Shown one piece after another: positions 1-6,002 of a DNA stretch of 6,251 bases. Source of the DNA: Vulcanimicrobiota bacterium (GTDB lineage: Bacteria > Vulcanimicrobiota > Vulcanimicrobiia > Eremiobacterales > Eremiobacteraceae); NCBI GenBank assembly GCA_019232725.1, contig JAFANK010000153.1, forward strand, positions 1-6,251, read 5' to 3'. Within the stretch, counting starts at the first letter, position 1; every line of letters begins with the position of its first letter. The translations under genes were made by a program, and so were the position numbers. The notes under the pieces are model-generated. The model was given only the letters and a program-made list of their open reading frames with translations, ran no database searches and was not told where the DNA came from.

Positions 1-499
1 ATTCGCAGTAGCGCTCCGTGATTGCCCGGACATACGGAGCGATTGTGCTGTATGAGGGAAGCGCCACAAAGCGCTGCTGCGCGGCCACCACGAGTTCGTG
101 CAAGTAACCGCCATCGTCGCCTGCGCGTTCGCGGAAGTAGTCGCGCGGCGTGGCGCCTGGAGTGACCGCATCCACCAGCGCCTCGTGGAGCGCGCGAAAA
201 TCGCGTTCGTCTTCACTGCCCGCCCGGTCGCAGAGATTGTCGAGGTAGTCGACTGCGGTTTCGAACGATGCGACCAGGCCTACGTGCTGTCGCGCCTGGC
301 TGGACGGCAGAAACGTGGCAAGAATGCAGCCGCCGTGCACATGAAAATCCTTGAGCGTGATGCTCGCAACGGCCTGGCGGCGCAGGTCGGCATCGGGTAT
401 CTGCAGCGCGCGCCGTTTGATGCGACGCAGCGCTCGAGCGGCCTGCGGCACAACTCCGATCAGAAAACGCCGTGCCAGCGCGTCAAAGCTTTCATCCAC
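1..499 (-). CDS. DUF2600 family protein, tetraprenyl-beta-curcumene synthase-like (YtpB-type), C-terminus beyond window
   Basis: This is the N-terminal 166 codons of a minus-strand gene that runs off the left edge; I expect roughly 350 residues in total from the family. The translation matches the DUF2600/YtpB pattern from its first residues. It has an Arg-rich helix followed by IPDADLRRQA (34-43), the FHVHGG segment (52-57), an Asp-rich motif DYLDNLCDR (84-92), the pair DFRALHEAL (100-108) and DDGGYLHELV (128-137), then LPSYS and ERYCE near the edge. In Bacillus, YtpB converts tetraprenyl diphosphate to the C35 hydrocarbon tetraprenyl-beta-curcumene, and the Asp-rich motifs presumably bind Mg2+-diphosphate. 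The substrate here is unknown, so the enzymatic role is inferred from the family. The start is a GTG at 499-497, because an in-frame TAG lies 9 nt upstream (511-509). An AGG at 510-508 is a weak ribosome-binding match. It is divergent from the metalloprotease gene and has no visible partner in the window. Confidence 0.88.
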   Translation of the reverse strand, partial: MDESFDALARRFLIGVVPQAARALRRIKRRALQIPDADLRRQAVASITLKDFHVHGGCILATFLPSSQARQHVGLVASFETAVDYLDNLCDRAGSEDERDFRALHEALVDAVTPGATPRDYFRERAGDDGGYLHELVVAAQQRFVALPSYSTIAPYVRAITERYCE

Positions 500-597
500 G
501 CGCTCGACCTACGACGTCATGGCCAGGGCGCACTCTTTTCACCGTCAAAGACGTATGCAAGGGCGTTTCCGTGCTCTCCAAGAGGTGTCGCGTATCT
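500..597. promoter_or_regulatory. Divergent intergenic region between the terpene synthase-like and metalloprotease genes
   Basis: The 98 bp between the two divergent starts must hold at least the initiation signals for both genes, unless transcripts enter from elsewhere. On the minus strand a TTGACG hexamer (549-544) resembles a -35 box, but I see no convincing -10 at the right distance. On the plus strand TATGCA (554-559) resembles a -10, without a good -35. I therefore call the region regulatory by position only, and I do not assign promoters. The GACGTC at 513-518 is a short palindrome and is probably chance. Confidence 0.45.
580..587 (+). promoter_or_regulatory. Ribosome binding site of the metalloprotease gene
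   Basis: AAGAGGTG matches the Shine-Dalgarno consensus with one base missing and ends 10 nt before the ATG at 598. It decides the start of the metalloprotease. The frame stays open upstream to 472, but only the 598 start has this signal, and it places a clean signal peptide at the very N-terminus. Confidence 0.65.
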
Positions 598-3294
598 ATG
601 ACGGTCGTGAAAGCAGCAGTGCTGCCGGTGGTCTGCGGCTTGCTCGCATTTGCGCCCAGCCACGCTTGGGCACGCATAGGGCCGCCCACTGCGACGCCCG
701 TGCCAACGGCAAGTCCAGGCGCCGCTGCAACGCCGCTGCCTGCGCCTTCGCATAGCCCGGTCGCTTCGGTGCAGGTCGGTGGCGGTTCACAAGACGCGTT
801 GATGTCGTATGCGAGATTCACCGATGGCGCAACGCCGCAACCGGGCTTGTTCACGGTGTGGCGCAAGCAGACGAAAGTATATCTCGAGATATCACCCGCG
901 CAGCTCGATCACACGTATCTGCTCGTCCCTATTTTGGCCAATGGTCTTGGTCGCGGCCTGTTCGCCGGGATCCATTTCAAGCCGGCGCTCTGGCAGTTCA
1001 CCCGGGTCGGCAACCAGATCATGACGGTCGAACGCAATCCGTTTGGCAAAGCAAAAGCCGGAACTCCGGCAGCCCTGGCGGTCGAAAGCTCATACCCGCA
1101 ATCCGTCATCTCGGCCGATCCCATCGTCGCTATCGATGCCACGAGCGGCAACATCGTGTTCGGAGCAGATGCGTTGCTGTCGGACATCGTCGATCTCACG
1201 TCGTTGCTCAATGGCGCGTCGAGCGACAGCCGCACCGGTCGCTACGCCCTCAATTCGCGACTCTCGTTTTTCGGCCCGAGCAAGAGCTTTCCGTCCAACG
1301 TCGATATCGAAGCTGACCTGACCCTGTCGTCATCCACCGCGGGCTTCATCGACACCGTACCCGATCCGCGCAGCCTCTTCGTGCGCATGCATTACAGCAT
1401 CATCGACATGCCCGATGACGGCTACCGGCCACGGGCCGCGGATGACCGTGTTGGATTCTTCATCACTGCGCGGCGGCAATACGATAACGAGCAGACGCCG
1501 ACGAGTTTCGTCCGTTACATCCAGCGCTGGAATATCGTCAAGGCTGATCCTGCCGCGCGCGTCTCCAGAGCCAAATCGCCGATCGTCTTTTACCTTTCCG
1601 ACGACATCCCGTTTCAATATCGCGCGCCGATCCGCAATGCGCTCTTGACTTGGAACAACGCTTTCGCTGCCATCGGCATCACCCACGCCGTGGAAGTGCG
1701 CCAGCAGCCGGACGACCCTGAGTGGGATCCTGATGACGTCCGCTACTCCGTCGTGCGCTGGGTTGTCAGCCCGGACGCTGCATTTGCCTACGGTCCGTCG
1801 TACGCGAACCCGCTGACCGGTGAGATCTTCCGCGCTGACATCGTGATCGACGGCAACCTGGTGCGCTTCAGCCGAAACCAGCTCGAGCGCCTGGTCGAGC
1901 CGACCAAAGACATGACGGCGGACGAGCGCTTGGCGTGCAGCCTGAGCGACTGCGACTACGGATACGAATCACGCGAGCAATTGGAGTGGGCCACGCTCGT
2001 GTTGAGCGACAAGGGCGTCTTCGCCAAGGATGCTCTGCCGCCGCAGTGGTTCGTGAACAGCTATCTACAGGCTATCGTGTTGCATGAGAGCGGCCATACG
2101 CTCGGACTGCGTCACAATTTCGAAGGCTCGTCGATCTATTCGCCGGCGCAAGTCCACGATCAGCATTTCACGAGGCATAGCGGCATCGTCGGGTCGGTCA
2201 TGGACTATACGCCGATCAACCTGTCACCACGGGGCGTGCCACAAGGCTCCTACTTCCAAACCCAGCTCGGGCCGTGGGATTACTTCTGCATCAAGTATGG
2301 CTACGAGACGTTGCCGGCGGCGTCCACGGAAGGAGAACTGCCGGCCCTGCGCGCGCTTGCCGCGCAAGCCACGCGGCCGGAACTGCGCTATGCGACCGAC
2401 GAGGACGCATCGTGGAGCGACGGCTTTGCGACCGACCCGCGTGTCAACACATTTGACCTCTCAAGCGATCCGCTGAGCTACGCTCGCGACGTCTTGACGA
2501 TCGACCGACACCTGTTCTCGACCATGGGCACGCGCCTGCCGAAAACCGGCGACAGCTACGAGATGACTCGCGAGGCGTTCGCGACGACCTTGCGCAGCTG
2601 GTGGGCGGCCAGTCGCTATGCGACGCACTACATCGGCGGCGAATACTTCACACGAAATCATCGCGGCGATCCGCATGCGACCGCACCGTTCCGCCCCGTT
2701 TCGCGCGCCGACGAGCGTCGCGCGTTCGATTTGCTCGCGCGCTACGTGTTCGCAGACGACGCGTTTTCGTACCCGCCGTCGCTCATCAATGACTTGGGCG
2801 CCGACCGCTACTCCCACTGGCAGGCGGAGCCCAACGCCCTGGATCGTCTCGATTTTCCGCTCGATGAGTACGTCGAAAGCTATCAGCTCGATCTTTTGGG
2901 TCAGATGTGGCAGCCCAATGTGCTCGCCCGTCTTTCGCAGCTTGAGTCGAGTGTCGAGCGGCCAGGGCAGACGATGAGCCTCGCGGATCTGTACGACTGG
3001 ACCGATGACGCGATGTGGGCGGACTTAGGGCAGCGACGCGTGACAATTCCACGTCAGCATCGGGCGTTGCAGCACGCGTACGCGGAGATGCTCGTGCGCA
3101 TCATGCTGCATCCGGATCCCGGCGCCCCAAGCGATGCTCGCACGCTTGCACGGCATCACCTCGTCACGCTCTCCGACCGCTTGGCAAGTGCGCTTCGCAG
3201 GGGTGGCTGGGACGAGGCAACGGTCGCCAATCTGGAAGACATCCAAACGCTCGTCCAGCGCGCGCTCGCAGCGAACGCAATCCTGCCGCTGTAA
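598..3294 (+). CDS. Secreted zinc-dependent metalloprotease (met-zincin, DUF5117/DUF4953 family)
   Basis: This is an 898-residue exported peptidase. Residues 1-25 form a signal peptide: Lys5, a hydrophobic core, and a likely cut after SHA or AWA. A Thr/Pro/Ala-rich linker follows (about 27-60). A DUF5117-like region spans about 95-310, with YLLVPILANGLGRG near 107 and the segment ending in QRWNI near 310. The catalytic met-zincin region follows, with AYGPSYANPLTGEIF near 397 and the site H496-E497-S-G-H500-x-L-G-L-R-H506. His496, His500 and His506 should bind zinc and Glu497 should be the catalytic base. SVMDY with Met535 is the Met-turn. The rest (about 550-898) has the length and helical character usual for this family, which runs to about 800-900 residues. 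Its natural substrate is unknown. The frame is open from 472, but the 598 ATG is preferred because of its ribosome site and signal peptide. All key residues are present and there is no sign of decay. It stands alone between a divergent gene and the metal cluster. Cutting of extracellular or periplasmic protein is inferred from the family. Confidence 0.9.
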   Translation: MTVVKAAVLPVVCGLLAFAPSHAWARIGPPTATPVPTASPGAAATPLPAPSHSPVASVQVGGGSQDALMSYARFTDGATPQPGLFTVWRKQTKVYLEISPAQLDHTYLLVPILANGLGRGLFAGIHFKPALWQFTRVGNQIMTVERNPFGKAKAGTPAALAVESSYPQSVISADPIVAIDATSGNIVFGADALLSDIVDLTSLLNGASSDSRTGRYALNSRLSFFGPSKSFPSNVDIEADLTLSSSTAGFIDTVPDPRSLFVRMHYSIIDMPDDGYRPRAADDRVGFFITARRQYDNEQTPTSFVRYIQRWNIVKADPAARVSRAKSPIVFYLSDDIPFQYRAPIRNALLTWNNAFAAIGITHAVEVRQQPDDPEWDPDDVRYSVVRWVVSPDAAFAYGPSYANPLTGEIFRADIVIDGNLVRFSRNQLERLVEPTKDMTADERLACSLSDCDYGYESREQLEWATLVLSDKGVFAKDALPPQWFVNSYLQAIVLHESGHTLGLRHNFEGSSIYSPAQVHDQHFTRHSGIVGSVMDYTPINLSPRGVPQGSYFQTQLGPWDYFCIKYGYETLPAASTEGELPALRALAAQATRPELRYATDEDASWSDGFATDPRVNTFDLSSDPLSYARDVLTIDRHLFSTMGTRLPKTGDSYEMTREAFATTLRSWWAASRYATHYIGGEYFTRNHRGDPHATAPFRPVSRADERRAFDLLARYVFADDAFSYPPSLINDLGADRYSHWQAEPNALDRLDFPLDEYVESYQLDLLGQMWQPNVLARLSQLESSVERPGQTMSLADLYDWTDDAMWADLGQRRVTIPRQHRALQHAYAEMLVRIMLHPDPGAPSDARTLARHHLVTLSDRLASALRRGGWDEATVANLEDIQTLVQRALAANAILPL

Positions 3295-3300
3295 GGGGAA

Positions 3301-3329
3301 CGCCCTTCACGCGGGATCCCAGGAGGGCG
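3301..3329 (+). other. Small hairpin between the metalloprotease and the regulator
   Basis: CGCCCT (3301-3306) pairs with AGGGCG (3324-3329), and the palindrome GGGATCCC (3313-3320) lies in the loop. A second small stem, GGCGC/GCGCC (3326-3330 with 3334-3338), overlaps its 3' arm. There is no T-run, so this is not a canonical intrinsic terminator. It could attenuate transcription from the metalloprotease or simply be GC-rich chance. The right arm overlaps the purine-rich AGGAGG at 3321-3326. Confidence 0.3.
3321..3326 (+). promoter_or_regulatory. Shine-Dalgarno-like AGGAGG, unusually far from the regulator start
   Basis: This is a perfect AGGAGG core, but it lies 28 nt before the ATG at 3355, too far for normal initiation there. 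The only candidate at normal spacing is a TTG at 3332, which is in another frame and reaches a stop at 3475. In the regulator's frame the codons between are GTT, GCG, CCG, CCG, AAG, CTG, TCA and ACC; only the CTG (3346) could start, and its spacing is still long. No better ribosome site is visible next to the ATG. Confidence 0.35.
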
Positions 3330-3344
3330 CGTTGCGCCGCCGAA

Positions 3345-3366
3345 GCTGTCAACCATGGTTAACAGC
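3345..3366. promoter_or_regulatory. 22-bp near-perfect palindrome over the regulator start codon, candidate DtxR/MntR operator
   Basis: The core AACCATGGTT (3351-3360) is a perfect palindrome. The symmetry extends outward through GCTGT (3345-3349) and ACAGC (3362-3366), with a single mismatched pair (C3350 against A3361). The centre falls inside the ATG start codon (3355-3357) of the DtxR-type regulator. Regulators of this family bind inverted repeats of about 20 bp as dimers and often repress their own genes. The size and position fit such an operator, but the bases are not a clear copy of a published box that I can recall. Confidence 0.55.
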
Positions 3367-4044
3367 GACGACCGGTCGCGCGAACGTGCTCGCCAGGACT
3401 ACGTCAAGGTCATCTACCAGCTCGGACAAGATGGCCCCGTTCGCGCCGCACAGCTCGCACGCCGGCTCGGCGTGACGCGCGCCTCGGTCAGCAAATTCAA
3501 ACGCATGCTGGAACGCGAAGAGCTCTTGCTTCCCGCCCGCCGGCCGACCGACGCGTTACGGCTGACGAAGAAGGGCCAGGCGCTGGCTCTGCGCATGATA
3601 CGGCGCCATCGGCTGGTCGAGACGTTCTTGCATCGGACGCTGCACGTGCCCCTTGACCGGCTGCACACAGAGGCCGAGCGCATCGAACACGCTATCTCTG
3701 ACGATGTCTCGACGCGGCTGGCCGGTTTTCTGCATCACCCGAGCACGGATCCGCACGGTCACGCCATTCCGCATGGACAACTGCGCCAGTCGCTTGCGCA
3801 TCAGCACATGTTGCGGTCGGTCACCCCGGGGCAGAGCGTCATCATCGCGAGCATCGATGACCGTCAGCCGCAGACCGTGCGTCGCCTCGCCGCATTGGGG
3901 GTGCTGCCCGGCATGCAAGTGCGCGTCGAGGCGGTCACGCGAAGGGGCATGCGCGTCATCATCGGCCGCCGCACCGTGACCATTCCCGTCCGCGCGGCGG
4001 CAGCTGTGCGCTGCACGCTGCTTCGGCCTCGTGAGGTCGCCTGA
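3355..4044 (+). CDS. DtxR/MntR family metal-dependent transcriptional regulator with C-terminal FeoA/SH3-like domain
   Basis: This 229-residue protein has the three-domain DtxR layout. A winged helix-turn-helix lies at about 10-72 (QDYVKVIYQL, then ARRLGVTRASVSKFKRML as turn and recognition helix). A dimerisation and metal-binding domain spans about 75-142 (MIRRHRLVETFL, TEAERIEH, TDPHGHAIP). A FeoA/SH3-like domain spans about 150-225 (TVRRLAALGVLPGMQVRV). By alignment from memory, the main metal site is D15, E108, E111 and H112. The acidic E108 matches MntR rather than the Cys of DtxR. The ancillary site H85, E89 and H104 matches H79, E83 and H98 of DtxR. K18 stands where Bacillus MntR has Glu11. 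These features, plus the downstream Nramp gene, favour Mn2+ sensing, though Fe2+ is possible. When metal-loaded it would bind DNA and repress the cluster. It begins 60 nt after the metalloprotease, and its stop overlaps the mntH start. The ATG is the most plausible start by length and homology, despite the poor ribosome site. Confidence 0.9.
   Translation: MVNSDDRSRERARQDYVKVIYQLGQDGPVRAAQLARRLGVTRASVSKFKRMLEREELLLPARRPTDALRLTKKGQALALRMIRRHRLVETFLHRTLHVPLDRLHTEAERIEHAISDDVSTRLAGFLHHPSTDPHGHAIPHGQLRQSLAHQHMLRSVTPGQSVIIASIDDRQPQTVRRLAALGVLPGMQVRVEAVTRRGMRVIIGRRTVTIPVRAAAAVRCTLLRPREVA
4033..4037 (+). promoter_or_regulatory. Ribosome binding site of mntH inside the regulator gene
   Basis: GAGGT lies 6 nt before the ATG at 4044, within the last codons of the regulator. 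Together with the TGATG stop-start overlap (4042-4046) it fixes the mntH start and points to translational coupling. Confidence 0.6.
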
Positions 4045-5369
4045 TGCCTGCATTGGGTGCTGACGTCGCGCTCGAGGGTGGCTCGCTTAGCGACCGCACA
4101 CGGCAAGCGGCGCGCGAGGTGCTGGACGGGAAACGCAGGGGAGTGAAAGCCCTCGTGCCGTTCGCCGGTCCTGCATTCATCGCGTCGATCGCCTACATGG
4201 ATCCCGGCAACTTCGCGACCAACGTCCAAGGGGGCGCAGCGTTTGGCTACAATCTGCTGTGGGTCGTCGTGTTCGCAAATGCCACGGCGATGCTTTTCCA
4301 AGCGCTCTCCGCCAAGCTCGGCATCGTCACCGGCAAGAACCTGCCTGAGGTGTGCCGCGAGCAGCTTCCCAAGCCGGTGTCCTTCGGCATGTGGATCGTG
4401 AGCGAGATCGCCGCGATGGCGACCGATCTCGCCGAATTTCTGGGCGCGACGATCGGGCTCTCGCTGCTCTTCCATCTGCCGCTGCTCGCCGGCGCAATCG
4501 TCACGGGCATTGCAACCTATGCGATTCTCATGCTCCAGACCAAGGGGTTCCGGCAGGTCGAGAGCCTGATCATCGGTTTCGTCGGGGTCATCGTGCTGTG
4601 CTACGTCCTTGAAACCATTCTTGCACGCCCGGACTGGGGTCTGGTCGCCTATCACGCCGTCGTGCCCTGGCTCGGAGGGCCGGCGTCTGTGCTGCTCGCG
4701 GTGGGAATCATCGGGGCGACCGTCATGCCACATGCGATCTACTTGCACTCGAGCTTGACGCAAGACCGCATTGTGCCGGCTAACCGCACGGAAGCAAATG
4801 TTGTGGTCCGCTTTTCCAACTTCGACGTGTTGATCGCGCTCGGCATTGCCGGTATCGTCAACATGGCCATGATGTATATGTCCGCTGCCGTCTTTCATTT
4901 CGGCGGCCACCCGGAGGTCGCGAGCATCGAGTCTGCGTACAAGACGCTGACCCCGCTGCTCGGATCCGCAGCCGCAGCGATCTTCCTGCTGTCGCTGATG
5001 GCGTCCGGCATTTCGAGCTCTGTTGTCGGCACGATGGCGGGGCAGGTCATCATGCAAGGGTTCGTCGGCTTTGCGATCCCGCTGTGGGTGCGTCGCGTCG
5101 TCACCATGGTGCCGACAATCGTCGTCATCGCATTGGGCGTCAACACGACGGCGGCGCTTGTCATCAGCCAGGTGGTCCTGAGCTTGGTGCTGCCCGTACC
5201 GGTCGTGACGTTGCTCGCGTTCACGAACCGGCGCGAGATTATGGGCGAGCTCGCCAACGCAAGAGCCGTGACCGTCATCGCCGTCGTGGCAGCGGCGATC
5301 ATCATCATGCTCAACACCGCGCTGTTGTGGCAAATCCTCGGCCTTCCCTTACCGTGGCACGGGGCCTGA
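4044..5369 (+). CDS. mntH: Nramp family divalent metal (Mn2+/Fe2+) : H+ symporter, MntH
   Basis: This is a 441-residue inner-membrane protein of normal length for bacterial Nramp, with about 11 hydrophobic helices after a polar N-terminal tail of some 35 residues. Helix 1 holds the broken-helix motif DPGN (53-56), followed by FATNVQGGAAFGYN. Helix 3 holds ATDLAEF with D128 and E131, the acidic pair linked to proton movement in this family. Helix 6 holds ATVMPHAIYLHSS with A225, M228 and H230. D53, N56, A225 and M228 correspond to the metal ligands known from solved Nramp structures, and the Met is typical of transition-metal selectivity over Mg2+ or Ca2+. The role is proton-driven Mn2+ uptake, with Fe2+ and other divalent ions possible. 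Its ATG overlaps the TGA of the upstream DtxR-type regulator by one base, which strongly suggests joint transcription and metal-dependent repression. All key residues are intact. Confidence 0.95.
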   Translation: MPALGADVALEGGSLSDRTRQAAREVLDGKRRGVKALVPFAGPAFIASIAYMDPGNFATNVQGGAAFGYNLLWVVVFANATAMLFQALSAKLGIVTGKNLPEVCREQLPKPVSFGMWIVSEIAAMATDLAEFLGATIGLSLLFHLPLLAGAIVTGIATYAILMLQTKGFRQVESLIIGFVGVIVLCYVLETILARPDWGLVAYHAVVPWLGGPASVLLAVGIIGATVMPHAIYLHSSLTQDRIVPANRTEANVVVRFSNFDVLIALGIAGIVNMAMMYMSAAVFHFGGHPEVASIESAYKTLTPLLGSAAAAIFLLSLMASGISSSVVGTMAGQVIMQGFVGFAIPLWVRRVVTMVPTIVVIALGVNTTAALVISQVVLSLVLPVPVVTLLAFTNRREIMGELANARAVTVIAVVAAAIIIMLNTALLWQILGLPLPWHGA

Positions 5370-5375
5370 CAGACG

Positions 5376-5984
5376 TTGCAATCGCGTTCGGTCGCACTGC
5401 GCGCCGGCATCCGGCTCGAGGTCATCTCGATAGGCTTAGCGACGCTGGAGACGGTGTTCGCGCTCGTCATCGGCGCTGGCAGTGGCAGTATCGCGCTCGT
5501 CGGGTTTGGGCTTGACAGCGTCATTGAGATCATCTCTTCAAGTGCGTTGATCTGGCGGTTCTGCAATGACGATTTTGCGGCGCGCGAACGTGTCGAGACG
5601 GCCGCATTACGCATCGTCGGATGGTGTTTTCTCGCGCTCGCCGCGTACATCGTCATTGAGTCCGCACTCACGCTCGCTGGTGGCGAGCGGCCACAGCGCA
5701 CCCTCGCCGGCATCGTGGTGCTCGCGCTATCATTTGTGGCGATGAGCATCTTGCGGAGCGCCAAGAAGAAGGTGGGTTGTGAGCTCGACAGCGCATCCAT
5801 GCATGCAGATGCGCGGCAGACCGAATTTTGTGCGTATCTGTCGCTGATCGCGTTGGCCGGCGTCGGGCTCAACGAAGCGGTGGGGTGGTGGTGGGCCGAT
5901 CCCGTGGCTGCGCTCGCCATGGTGCCCATCATCATCCGCGAGGGCTTGGAGGCGGCGCGCGGCGAGGCGTGCAGCCATGGATAG
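5376..5984 (+). CDS. Short CDF-like cation transporter (six helices, no cytoplasmic C-terminal domain)
   Basis: This 202-residue membrane protein has about six hydrophobic segments (near 16-36, 38-61, 77-100, 108-127, 151-169 and 172-189). It matches the short cation-efflux-like family by GSIALVGFGLDSVIEIISS (37-55), with D47 and E51 in helix 2. The block HADARQTEFCAYLSL (143-157) and GWWWADPVAAL (170-180) lead into helix 6. Classical CDF exporters such as FieF have about 300 residues and a cytoplasmic metal-binding domain; that domain is absent here, as is usual for this short group. Metal export by proton exchange is inferred from distant homology, and the substrate is unknown. The start is a TTG at 5376, 6 nt after the mntH stop and in the same frame as mntH. 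There is no strong ribosome site, so expression probably depends on coupling. The CTG at 5397 is an alternative start. Co-location with mntH and a metal regulator supports a metal role. Confidence 0.82.
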   Translation: MQSRSVALRAGIRLEVISIGLATLETVFALVIGAGSGSIALVGFGLDSVIEIISSSALIWRFCNDDFAARERVETAALRIVGWCFLALAAYIVIESALTLAGGERPQRTLAGIVVLALSFVAMSILRSAKKKVGCELDSASMHADARQTEFCAYLSLIALAGVGLNEAVGWWWADPVAALAMVPIIIREGLEAARGEACSHG

Positions 5985-6002
5985 CAGGCGGATCGGCGGG
6001 CC

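Noticed and set aside
472..597. Longer N-terminus of the metalloprotease starting at ATG 472
   Set aside because: It would bury the signal peptide 42 residues inside the protein, overlap the start of the divergent gene, and lack a ribosome site, whereas ATG 598 has AAGAGGTG at good spacing.
98..601. Plus-strand open frame of 167 codons at the left end
   Set aside because: It is the exact codon-register complement of the DUF2600 gene, which shows many family motifs. The plus-strand translation matches nothing I know.
3295..3354. Intrinsic terminator after the metalloprotease
   Set aside because: The hairpin is short with a 17-nt loop and no T-run follows, so I list it only as a small hairpin.
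3332..3475. Short ORF from TTG 3332, correctly spaced behind AGGAGG
   Set aside because: It is out of frame with the regulator, ends inside it, and its translation has no family features. It is kept only as a remark on the odd ribosome site.
3518..3527. Perfect 10-bp palindrome AAGAGCTCTT inside the regulator gene
   Set aside because: It is fully explained by the coding sequence, has no extended symmetry, and such short palindromes are expected by chance.
968..4967. Seven GGATCC sites in the window (968, 1725, 3114, 3314, 3747, 4199, 4962), more than the two or so expected from base composition
   Set aside because: Several fall on Asp-Pro or Gly-Ser codons within genes, so codon preference can explain them; no pattern in spacing was seen.
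3864..5333. Long open frame (489 codons) on the minus strand opposite mntH and the regulator
   Set aside because: Its translation is rich in Asp, His, Arg and Gln without any family pattern, and it lies opposite a clearly conserved Nramp gene. It is a codon-bias shadow of GC-rich coding DNA.
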